Shown: positions 50,204-60,367 of the stretch, one piece after another
Layout of the letters: each line of letters starts with the position of its first letter
Numbering within the stretch: position 1 is the stretch's first letter
NCBI GenBank assembly: GCA_029582165.1
Contig: CM055890.1
Coordinates: forward strand, 9,303,787-9,367,786
DNA length: 64,000 bases
DNA from: Portulaca oleracea
Taxonomy: Eukaryota > Streptophyta > Magnoliopsida > Caryophyllales > Portulacaceae
Direction of reading: 5' to 3'
Program-made: the position numbers and the translations under genes
Notes under the pieces: generated by a model
The model's input: the letters and a program-made list of their open reading frames with translations, nothing else
Told to the model about the DNA's origin: nothing
The model's database searches: none

Positions 50204-50355
50204 ACAGGGTCAGGTAAAACCTACACAACGGGTACAAATTATAATGGTCAGGAAAGTAATGGAGGCGCCATTCCAGAGTTATGGAGATGGTTTTCAATCG
50301 AAGTGAGTCGATGAAAAGCTCTACTGAGTTCCTCATCAAAGTATCTTTTATTGAG
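50204..50355 (+). pseudogene. Kinesin motor exon fragment (KIN-4-like) with a frameshift
   Basis: After an AAAG acceptor the exon reads TGSGKTYTTGTNYNGQESNG, the P-loop of a kinesin motor with its following loop, then GAIP. One base appears to be missing after AIP. In the next frame the expected continuation appears (VMEMVFNRSESMKSSTEFLI, then KVSFIE), ending at a GAG/GTAATT donor. P-loop and loop spacing fit the KIN-4 group. No other motor exons were found nearby, so this is a single-exon relic. Confidence 0.8.
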
Positions 50356-51094
50356 GTAATTAATTCTGCTCCCCTTCTCAATACTTTGTGTTCTTCACCT
50401 GCTGTGAAAATTTACTCATAAAGAGAAGCACCTCCTTGTGTAGTTTATTTTTCTACCGAATATCTTGATGCCACCCTAACTCCATTTGGTTGGGAGCAGG
50501 TATTATGTTCATGAATATTTTTTTTTAATTTCTAGTGTTTCTTCCTTGTGTAGTCCCAGATTCAAAAAGATTGAGTTTTTGGAGGTGGTTATTACCCTGA
50601 TGGGTTAGATTTTCCGCTGCTATGGTGTTGGATGCAGCAAATAGTGGCCGCCCTGCGATTTCAAGTCATAAATATATGGTAGAAAAAGCAACAACTCAAA
50701 CTAACTGATAGGAGCAAACTTTGATCTAAGTGGCACGAGATAGAAAACTTTGATCCAGGTCGCACGGCATTATGTCTTCTAGCATGTTGGAGCTAGGAGC
50801 ACAAACTCTAACTCAAGAAACAAGACCATGAGAAAATCGGCGCAATCAAGATCCCTGAATCGGGCCATTTTTTGTTGTCTTATTGGTTTTATTGTCTTAT
50901 GGACGATCTTGATGTGTTGTGTTATAAATTGATAATAAACCCTTTATTTTTGTTTGGACGCGAAGTATTTGGATACACAATTTATGGGAAATTATGAATT
51001 ATTGTGGAGAAATTTACATTTTCCATTTTCTAGATTTTGTTTAGTTTTGAATTTATATTAATTATTGGATAAATGCATGGTAATTAGTATTGTC
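50356..51094. other. No recognised feature
   Basis: Downstream of the kinesin exon. No further motor-domain exon (switch I or II words) was seen on either strand. Confidence 0.3.
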
Positions 51095-51281
51095 TTAAAT
51101 AAAGGGCCTCTAGCGGCATTTAACTAGGCCTATCCTAGCGAATGTAGTAAATGTTATCCAACGCTATGGCGACATAGCCTCTAGCGACATTTATTTATTT
51201 GTTGGTGTAGGTTATTGCAGCATTTATAAATGCCGCTAAAGGTAAAAATAAATGTCGTCGTAGCCCTGTTTTGTTGTAGTG
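51095..51281 (+). mobile_element. CACTA (En/Spm) element right end, type 1
   Basis: Ends TTTTGTTGTAGTG at 51281, the reverse complement of a CACTACAA terminus. Subterminal repeats of the AGCGGCATTTA or AGCGACATTTA type lie just inside. No matching left end was found, so this is a truncated or nested copy. Confidence 0.6.
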
Positions 51282-51299
51282 AAATTTAGTTGGGTTTAA

Positions 51300-51618
51300 A
51301 AGGTTGTTATTCGTTAATGGTTTGCCGCACTTATATATGTGCAAGTAAATTTAGGCTTATAGTTTTAAAGAGGTAAACTTCCCCACACATATATGTGCAA
51401 GCAACTACCCACACATGCAAGTGCAGTGAATCAATGTATTACCTTTACATATATGTGTGGCTAGTGTAAGTGCTTACCACACATAGTAAGTGTGGCTAAA
51501 TTTTCCCCACAGTTTCCAACAGAACACTTAGTTAAGTGTGGGGAGTAGTCTTAGCTGCATTTACATGTGTGGCTAACAACCATTTTAAGTGTGGCAGAAC
51601 ACATCCTTTCTTGTAGTG
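51300..51618 (+). mobile_element. CACTA (En/Spm) element right end, type 2
   Basis: Ends TTTCTTGTAGTG at 51618, the reverse complement of the common plant terminus CACTACAAGAAA. Inside are many copies of a subterminal motif in both orientations, AAGTGTGGC or CACACAT..ATGTG. The motif differs from that of the neighbour at 51281, so two families lie side by side. Confidence 0.65.
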
Positions 51619-51714
51619 TTCCTACAAAAAAAATGGTTCAACGAACAGTTTCCACAAATAAAATAAGTAGTAGCAAATACATTAGTACTAGTACTTAGAC
51701 CCGTGCGTTGCACG

Positions 51715-52205
51715 TAGGGGTGGCAAAAATTCGGGTCCGGGTCTTATCGAGTTCGGTCAATTCGGTATTCGATCAAAAACCTCAAACCCGGACAAAATGG
51801 CCAGACCCGAACCCGAATGACTGAATGACCGAATTTAATAGTTTTTCAAAACTAAAAATTAACTGAATACTAGATTTTTTGACCAAATATGACCAATTGA
51901 CCAAATTTGACCGAATGACCGAACTTGACTGAATATGAAATTTGAGCCTCTTTACGTGAGTTATTAACACTATCTTCATAATTGGATTCGGTCAACCCGA
52001 ACACAGATTGACCGAATCTAAATTTTAATCAAAATTTGGTCAACCCGAATTCGAACACCAAGACTCGAACCCGACCTGAATTTAAATTTGGCAACGACCG
52101 AATGACCGAATTTTAAATTCGGTCAAAAAAACATGTCCGAAACCTGATTTTTTTCGAGTCGGTCAAATTCGGTAATTCGGGTCGGTCAAATTTTTGCCAC
52201 CCCTA
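51715..52205. mobile_element. hAT-type MITE with 8-bp target duplication
   Basis: 491-bp element starting TAGGGGTGGCAAAAATTCGG and ending TTTGCCACCCCTA, flanked by GTTGCACG at 51707-51714 and 52206-52213. The interior repeats GACCGAAT, ATTCGGTCA and ACCCGAA in both directions. An eight-base duplication with TAGGGGTG-type ends fits the hAT superfamily. No transposase is encoded. Confidence 0.92.
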
Positions 52206-52213
52206 GTTGCACG

Positions 52214-53181
52214 GGGCGTCAGTAAACAATACATATTGTTGAAAATATTACCAATATTATATTTAAAAGAATAAAGAAAAAGACAATAATGAAAAATAAA
52301 AAGAATAATTTTCTTATTTAAAAGAATAAAGGAAAAAGAATAGTGCATAAGAAAAAAAAAAGAAAGAAGAGTCATCAGTATAAACATACACATTAATGCA
52401 CATATTAATATTACATGATTTTTTTTTAAAAATTAAATAAAAATCAAGTGTAAGTTTCCGAAAACGCATATTAATACGTGGCAATTTTTGTCAAAAAGAA
52501 AACACAAGACCAACTTGGAGAGTGAAATCAATCTTCTTAATTTAATTAATTTAATTTAAAAAATAAATAGCATAGATTAGGTAAATATTTTTTTTCCGTA
52601 AATAGCGCTCACGTTTTCAATAGACGAATTTCCTAAATACCTTTTGCAAATTATATAATTATAGGTGACTAATAAATCAGTTAGTGGTGACTAGTATTAT
52701 GTTATCTCGAATTTGGAAACAAATCACAACAAATCTATCAAGCGAATTAAAATATAGGTGACTAATATTAAATTTTTGGGGCGGTAATAATATGGTATAT
52801 ATCTCGATTCTTAGCATATATCTATGTGACTAATATATGATACTAGAGTGACTAATAGTACATTATTGGACTATGTCATGTATGTTCATATTGCACACAT
52901 TTTCACTTCATATACAAATACTATAATTATACAAAACAGTATATACCAATGAAGGTACATAAAAGCGATTATTTGAAAATAATAATTAGTAACGAGGATA
53001 CTTAAATATAGTCATATTTCGTCAAAAAAAAAATAGTCATATAAGAATAAATAATTAGTCATATTTGGCATCGTATATACGAATACATAATAATTAGTGA
53101 TAAAGGTACATAAAAGTAGTCATACAAGAATACATCATTAGTAATATTTGACGTTGTTTGTGTATATTAGTCATCTATTTA
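52214..53181. other. AT-rich DNA with dispersed AGTCATATTTGGC-type repeats
   Basis: Units around 53000-53170 (GTCATATTTGG, then CGTATATACGAATAC, AAAGGTACATAAAAG and GTCATA) recur at 55240-55390, so this is the left part of the duplicated tract that extends to about 55980. No coding signal. Confidence 0.5.
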
Positions 53182-53371
53182 GGTCATGTTCAGCAAAAAT
53201 AGCGAATTAAATAGCGGATAGCGGTTGGCATAGCGGATAGCGGTTGGAGTAGCGGATAGTTGTTGGGGTTTAGCGGATAGCTGATGGTTGTTCAAATAGT
53301 TGTTTGTAAATAGTGTGTTCGGTAAAATCAGCAGTTGAATTAGCTGATAAATTTAAAATGACCAAACAAGA

Positions 53372-53409
<38 letters not shown>

Positions 53410-54535
53410 GTCATCTTTAGACTCGAAATATACATATCAAATTGGTCATGTCTCTTGCAACTGATAAGAATTGGTTAGATAGTCTTATGGTAAATACCAA
53501 ATAACTCAAACATGACAGTCTTATGGTAAATATCAAATAACTCAAACATGAAAAACTAGAAAGTTAAAGCTAAAAACCAACAGATATTTATGCAACCAAA
53601 AACCATAGATGAAAAACTAAGTTATTGTACAGCTCCTCATAATTGAAGGCACCAAACACAGTTGGCCTCTTCCTGGACCTCCTCACTGCAACCCAAAAAA
53701 AAAAACAAAGAATAATAACCAAATAAGAGGAAAAGCAAGACCCAGAAAGCAAATGTGGTTGCACTTCCTTAATTCTTTCAATGGACCAAGAAAATTCTAG
53801 CGCCATATCCTTGAGGTTGAGCTTTAGCACGTTGTCATTAGAGATTATACACACAACGTGAAAATCAATTCCATTAATTTCAACTTATTAGAGATTGATT
53901 GATCAATACATCGCAAAAAGAAACAAATTATCACAAAAGAAGTTGGGAAATCAGTCTTGAGTACCAAAATATATTCCAATGAAATCGGGATCAACAATCA
54001 CATAAATCTTCTTCGACGTCGGGATTTCGATGGCGTCGGGAACTGGAGCTGGAAGTGGGACTGGGTCTGGGGTGGGATGGAGATTCAGTACCCCCGGAAG
54101 GAGTGCGCGGGAGGCGATGGAGGAGAAACCGGCGGAGGTGTTGAGCTGCTGGCCGGAGGAGAGGACGCCGGAGACGGCGACGACATTTTACAAACGCATT
54201 CTTGATACAGAAATGTTAAATTATCACAAAAGAAGTTGCCATAGGATGGCGGTGGAGGAGGAGAGAGAAAGGAGGTCATTGCCTTTTATATGAGTGTCAA
54301 TAGTTACAATTTTTGTAACAAAAGAGGGCAGTCTGGTAAAGTGAAATTCCAAACACTGAATAATTTTCTCAAACGTTAATCAGTGTAACGTTTCAGGATT
54401 GTGGTAAAACGATGTCCCAAGCTCTATCTGCTAATTTTAAGTGCTATTTTACAGAACACTAAAGATTTTAAAAAATAGCGTTTTAATTAGTTAAAATGTT
54501 ATAAGCTAACCTAAACGCTATTGTCGAACAGGACC
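53182..54535. mobile_element. PIF/Harbinger-like insertion (possibly composite)
   Basis: Left end GGTCATGTTCAGC and right end GTCGAACAGGACC are imperfect inverted repeats, flanked by TTA (53179-53181, 54536-54538). The tract around 55378-55430 matches both flanks without the insert, which supports these limits. A TTA-repeat tract follows ACCAAACAAGAC at about 53372. That motif could be the right end of a smaller 190-bp MITE, so the 1,354-bp unit may be composite. It carries no visible transposase. Confidence 0.6.
53620..54190 (-). pseudogene. Unrecognised coding-like segment inside the Harbinger-like insertion
   Basis: On the minus strand a GC-rich block (54190-53950), unlike its AT-rich surroundings, reads MSSPSPASSPPASSSTPPPV and then, in another frame, VLNLHPTPDPVPLPAPVPD followed by IEIPTSKKIYVIVDPDFIG. 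Further down are two stretches with exon-like borders (LNLKDMALEFSWSIERIKE near 53780-53840; RRSRKRPTVFGAFNYEELYN near 53620-53690). I do not recognise the family. It may be a captured host gene fragment; the frame change argues that it is not intact. Confidence 0.35.
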
Positions 54536-54540
54536 TTAAA

Positions 54541-55110
54541 CGTCCTATATTTTCGGATATAATCTTCAAATAATCCGAATCATTTTCAAACTTCCCAAAT
54601 TTAAACGTATATTTTTTCCCTAAATCTTCAAATAATCCGACTTTGGCTAATATATTTTTTCCTAAATATTCAAATTCAAACACGCCATATTTTTTCTTAA
54701 TGTACATACATATTTTTTTCCATGTATGTTCATATTTTCCTAATCTGAATTTGGCAAATAATCCAAAATCTTTAAATAATCTCACTATGTCAAATATATT
54801 TTTTCCCCTAAATCTTCAAATTCATACGTGCATATATATTTTTTTTCCAATGTATGTTCATATTTTTTTCCATGTATGTTCATATTTTTCTAATCCGAAT
54901 TTGGCAAATAATCATAACCTTCCTATTATCACAAAAAAATGTGTATGGATAATTTAATTTTTCAAAAACAAATAATTTCAACCTTTTAAAATATTTATGC
55001 GTGATTAATTTTCTATCATGCAATGACTAATATTGTGTTCTTGGTTTACCGAGATATCTAAGTTCAACAGATATACTAATCTAGTCATACCCACTATTAT
55101 AAATAGTCAA
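54541..55110. repeat. AT-rich direct repeat, copy 1
   Basis: Starts CCTATATTTTCGGATATAAT. It matches 55407-55970 in order, through TTCATATTTTCCTAATC, GTGTATGGATAATTTAAT and CATGCAATGACTAATATTGT. The period between the copies is about 865 bp. Short reading frames here are by-products of the T-rich sequence. Confidence 0.8.
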
Positions 55111-55406
55111 ACGTATTATTAATCTTTTTCAAACTCTCCAAATTTAAATGTATTATTTTTCCGAAATCGTCAAATAATCCGATTTTGGCACATATTTTTC
55201 TGTAATCTTGTGATTATTGCGTCCTATATAGTTATATAAGAATATATAATTAGTCATATTTGGCTTCGTATATATGAATACAATTACTAATAAAGGTACA
55301 TAAAAATAGTCATATTTGGCGTCGTATATACGAATACAATTAGTAATAAAGGTACATAAAAGTAGTCATATTTAACGTCGTTTGTATTTATTAGTCATAT
55401 ATATAT

Positions 55407-55970
55407 ATATTTAAATGTCCTATATTCTCGGATATAATCTTCTAGTAATCAGAATCATTTTTTCAAACTTCCAAATTTAAACGTATATTTTTTCCTAAAC
55501 CTTCAAATAATCTGAATTTGGCAAATATTTTTCTCTACATCTTCAAATTTAAACGTCGACCTATATTTTTTCAATGGAGGACGCTCATATTTTTTTTCAT
55601 GTACATTCATATTTTCCTAATCCGAATTTGGCAAATAATCCTAAATCTTCAAATATATTTTTTCTCTAAATCTTCAAATTCAAACGTGCTATGTTTTTTT
55701 CCAATGTACGTTCATATTTTTTCTATGTACGTTCATATTTTCTTAATTTCAATTTGACAAATAATCATAATCTTCCTATTATCATAAAAAAAAAGTGTAT
55801 GGATAATTTAATATTCCAAAAATAAATAATTTCAACATTTTAAAATATTTATGCGTGACTAATTTTCTATCATGCAATGACTAATATTGTGTCCTTGGTG
55901 TGTCGAGATATCTAAGTTCAACTAATATACTAATATAGCAATACACATTATTATAAATAGTCACACGTAA
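55407..55970. repeat. AT-rich direct repeat, copy 2
   Basis: Second copy of the 54541 unit, diverged by scattered substitutions and small indels. Its left flank (ATTAGTCATATATATATATATTTAAA) is continuous, whereas copy 1 is separated from the corresponding flank by the Harbinger-like insertion. Confidence 0.8.
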
Positions 55971-56219
55971 ACCATCAAGAATGACATTCCAACAAATATT
56001 GTATAGTTTTAACGAAAACATTCATATCATCATTGTACACCAATAATAGCATTGTTGTATAAGAATACAAAAGTCCTCATCTACTAACCCTAAATAGTTA
56101 AAACCACCAAAGTTAAATAGTCAATAAAAAGATCATAGATTTAACACGTGCACTAATATATTAAATCAATTTTTTTTTTGTGTTTTGGTTCCAATTTCCG
56201 CAAGAGATATGGAGTCATT

Positions 56220-56650
56220 TACATCATCATTTACTTGTGTCACATTGGGTTTTTTTCCCTCTCTGAAAGTGGCTCTTGATTTTTTTGTGATCTTCCCTTT
56301 GTCATAGTTCGCACGGGATCCAAAATAACCTTATCCAAACCTGTATCAGCATGATCCATATCATCATTGTCACTAGAGCCTATAACCTCATTGGTATTAT
56401 CTGATAAATTTTTTAGTCCTTCCTCAACGATAACATGAGCAGCTGGAGAATGTTAACATCGTAGCACTAGCTCATAAAAGTTCCTAGCCATAATAAGACG
56501 TCGTGTGTCATACTTACTAAATACTCATTCATCACTGATATTCATATGAACAACATAAAATAGTCATACCGCGATCAACTTCTACGTCATTCTTGTCACC
56601 AATCTGACTCTTATCCGACGTCTCATTGTGTGGATTCATCATTGTTGTCA
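56220..56650 (-). pseudogene. FAR1/FRS- or MULE-like relic
   Basis: On the minus strand about 56450-56250 reads HSPAAHVIVEEGLKNLSDNT, SDNDDMDHADTGLDKVILDP and VRTMTKGRSQKNQEPLSERE before a stop. The words LDPVR.xTKGR are typical of the C-terminal tail of FAR1-related proteins, a family derived from MULE transposases. Near 56650-56560 a short MMNPHNETSDKSQIGDKNDV segment may be its N-terminus. The central transposase and SWIM regions are absent, so most of the gene is deleted. Confidence 0.5.
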
Positions 56651-56661
56651 CTACATTATTG

Positions 56662-56860
56662 TAACACCCCCAGAATATTAATCATCATATTAAGATAATT
56701 ACTCACTTAACCTAATGATTAGCGCTGCAGTAATGCCCTCATATGAGTATTTAAACTGTAACACCCCCAGGATATTAATCATCAGATTAAGCTAATTACT
56801 CACTTAACCTAATGATTAGCGCAACGGAAATACTCACGTGAGGGCATTACCGCCGTCCAT
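56662..56860. repeat. Tandem duplication of a TGTAACACCCCC LTR-type terminus
   Basis: Copy 1 (56662-56756) and copy 2 (from 56757) both begin TGTAACACCCCCAG and share TTAATCATC, ACTCACTTAACCTAATGATT and AGCGC. TGTAACACCCC is a common start of plant gypsy LTRs. The repeat abuts the FAR1-like relic. Confidence 0.75.
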
Positions 56861-59500
56861 CCAAAATGGACAAGGCTAACTATGCCCCAACACAAGGACC
56901 AATGCATAAGATCAACTTCAAACATACATCACCAAAATCATGACTTAAACTTGAGATATACCACAACAAAGCAACCCAAAAAAATTATACAAGCCAAAAG
57001 GTCAACAAATCCTCTATTGTTCCTCATGAGAAGTCTCCCAATTCACCTCGGATTTCCTTAGGAAGCTTTCGAACCTCGTCCGTCCGGGGCTTTACCCTTT
57101 CCTTTCGCCGGGTTTCCTAAAACGATAAAAACTTCAAAGAAGGAGATTAACTCAGTACGTATACCCCTATACTAAAGAGAAACGTTTAGAAGGTTAGTTA
57201 CTTACTTTAGTGCGGTTCCAGTAAATTTACAACAAATAAAAGAATGGAGAGGTAAACAATAAGTATAGTATACTTACGTAACAAAGCCAAACTTAACTCG
57301 TTCAAGTAAACTGAACCTCATTGGAAACCTAAACTGTGAGTACCTTACTTTAATCATACTTGAACATAATATAAAGAAGGAAAACTAAACGTGATTAACT
57401 TAACTTAAGTCATGCATGGAAATAGAACGATTAAAAGAACCACACCCGTGAGACTTGGTGAGAAAACTTCTAAAACTTTTCCTTCGATTTAAAGCAATAG
57501 AATTTAACTTTAGTCAAACACTTGATTGTCTTAATACTTATAAGAAGGTCCCCTACTTGCGATCATCGGCTAAGCCTCCGTATGCGCATACCTGGACCGA
57601 TCGGGAGATCTGGATGGTGGATAATATCCTATACTGGCCACATTTCCATGGTGTGCACTTAAGGCACTATATACATATTTTTCCCTGGTGTGCACTAAGG
57701 CACGGTAATCCTGATGTGCATTAAGGCATGATTAACATGGTGTGCATTAAGGCACAGGTTCCTTGGTGTGCTCTAAGGCACGATTAAACATGGACAGGGC
57801 CTTTATTAATTTTAGAAAACTTGAAAACTCTAACCTTGAAACCTTGATACAACTGGATCCTTATACAAATTTATTCATATCTTAAATATTGTACTTATAC
57901 AGAAATTTACTCATGAAATGTCCTTAATATCAAAAGTATTGATTTAACATAAGACTTTCTAAAATGAAGTATGCATGGTATAAGCACTTAGTGTAAGTTG
58001 AAAATAGCTTGATAATTCAACTTTGGTGCTTGAAAATCATAAAAACTTGCGTATACTTTTGAACATAAAACCTAAGAGCTTGCATATAAAACATGAATGG
58101 TAAAATAAACATTAAGAACTTGACATAAAAAGAAGAGAAAGAATAATTCATAATAATATGCATAAGATATCAGGCAATATACGTACCTGATGATTCAAAA
58201 TCACACACTGGACGGGTAGGGACTTGAACACTTTGAGTGCAACAATCTCTTGGAAGGACTTAAAAGGGAAAAGAATCATGAATTAGGATTTAACTTAGGT
58301 GGAGGTATTGAAAAGTAACTTGATGAAATTCTAAGATAGCTTGATAATGGACTTGTTTCCTAAGGTGTACTCAGAAGGCCATAACTTCTCCTACAAGTAT
58401 CGTATCATGGCATAAAAGAACTTTCCGGAAAGCATAGACTATAAACTCCAACTCTTTAGTCGACCATGAAGGTCAAAAGCATGGTTAAGGAGGGTCAAAA
58501 CTATCATCTTAGCAAGCTGGCCAGAAAATACCAATTCAAACTTCAATTATTCGGAGAGTTGTAACTCAAGCTATACTCATCGGTTTGGGGCATACAAGCT
58601 GTCTATGGAAAGCTTGAAGCACATACTACAACTTTTTTATTTTATTCACAAGCTGATTTGAGCATGGGAAAAGGTCGGATTTTGGTCAAGAACACAGGCA
58701 GTCACAGTAAACTTTCTGGGTAAAATCAGATTACTAATTACCGTTCGGGGACTCATAACTCTCACTCCCGATATCCTATGGCCATGCATTATACCTTTCT
58801 GGAAAGATTAAGCTTAAAGTGTCCTCTTCAACTTTCATGTTCAGCATTTAGACCAAAGAGGGCCCTAATCCCACAAAAAATACACATCTTTGGACTGACT
58901 ACAGAATGTTTGCAACTTTGCATTACTTTACGATTTAGGCCATAACTCACAATATACACATCGAATTGACGAGCTACAAAAATCAGGTGTTAGCTAACAT
59001 ATTAGGCTATCTAATCATGTCACAAAATAGATCAAAATCATATTCCATACTCTCTGGAAATATAAAAAACCGACCAGATTACAACATCACTCACGAAAAC
59101 TCTTGCATGCATGATTAAAACTTCATAATTCACCTTAATCACCTCCTAAGACGTATTCTCTAACCATGAAAGCAAATTTCCAGAATCATAACCATTAAGA
59201 AAACCTTCATCCAAGTCCATATTAGATGCATGCAAAACAAAACTTCCCAAATTTGAATTTATTACACATAATCTATCATGCACCTCATAACAAATAGTCA
59301 TAAACTCAACAAATCGATAATCTAAACCTCATCCTTTCGCATGCAACTACATTTTAACCAAAAATTCATTTATTCGTAGTGAATTTAATCTCCTAAACTC
59401 AATTCATGGTAATAATATAACAAGACTAAGATCATTCAAGCCTTAAAACACAATTTCTTCCATGTACTTACCAAAATTTCTCCTTAGTGCTTTGAACCAC
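56757..59500 (-). repeat. Non-coding LTR-like repeat, copy C
   Basis: Reverse-complement relative of copies A and B. It holds a CGTACTGAGTTAATC block (rc, near 57150), the CGATCGGTC..GTATGCGCATAC block near 57580, four or five GGTGTGCA..TAAGGCAC units at 57650-57780, a TCAGGTACGTATA block near 58185 and CTTTCCGGAAAG near 58420. There are no coding frames; the 89-codon frame at 57455-57724 runs through the repeat units and is rejected. Confidence 0.5.
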
Positions 59501-60325
59501 AATAATCTCCACTTGAAAATCTTAAGATCTTTGGTTTACTTCTGGAAAACATAAAGATAACAAGGAGAAAATCTCAGAATATAATCTTGATTTATCTTTG
59601 AAAGAGAAGGGAGAAAGATGGATGAATATACTAGTCAAATATATCAATCTCGACACATTCATTGACACATAAGAATCAAGGATTGCTTCCAACCATACAA
59701 AGATTACTTTCACCAAATCAAGTTATTCAACCATACAATCATATATATCAATCTCGAAAAAGATTACTTTCACCAAACCGAGTATTCAAGGATTGTTTAA
59801 AAATGATTTTTTCCTGCTAAATTCAATGATTACAAATCACAAGTGAAAATTTCAAAAAATCAGAATAGTAGTCAACAAAGTATATTCAAAAATCTCGCAC
59901 CTACAAACATTTGTCCATTGTTCGAAAATTCTCAAATTCGAACAATGGTCACTAATTCAAATATTCACACATTCACCACTGATATATAATCTCGACATCC
60001 ACAATCGAATATATGTAGCAAAACTTACTTACCCGAGACGATGACGTTATCCGCGGACGGTCGACGATCTTCGCGCGGAGGTGGTGTCTAATTTTCTCAG
60101 ATCATTAGGGTTTCACAATAAGAGGAAAGAGAAATAAGAGACGATATATAAGGAGAGTGTACCACACACGCGAATTAAGAGAGTGACCTCATTTTTTCTG
60201 TCTCACGTGGCATCCTATCTCACGTTATTTTAACGGGAGACAGTCTTATATAAGATATGTTGTTCCCAAAAGGCCCTCATTAAATTTCACATATTTCGAT
60301 ATGATCCTCACCCTTTGTACCCAGA

Positions 60326-60329
<4 letters not shown>
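59501..60329 (-). other. Exon-like 5' leader with TATA-like box, minus strand
   Basis: Reading the minus strand, TTATATATCGTC near 60145 is followed by a leader with AAACCCTAATGATC and a GC-rich stretch (60070-60040), then CTCGG/GTAAGTAAG at about 60033, an excellent donor. This looks like a promoter plus first non-coding exon. I find no downstream coding exon. It may belong to a host gene now disrupted or to the LTR-like repeat. The rest of the stretch shows nothing. Confidence 0.35.

Positions 60330-60365
<36 letters not shown>
60330..60365. repeat. (TA)n microsatellite
   Basis: An uninterrupted run of about 17 TA units. Reading frames across it are artefacts. Confidence 0.95.

Positions 60366-60367
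<2 letters not shown>

Noticed and set aside
54030..54293. Plus-strand Gly-rich frames of about 85 codons
   Set aside because: They are antisense to the GC-rich minus-strand segment and have weaker coding character.
57455..57724. 89-codon plus-strand frame
   Set aside because: It passes through the GGTGTGCA..AAGGCAC repeat units of an LTR-like sequence.
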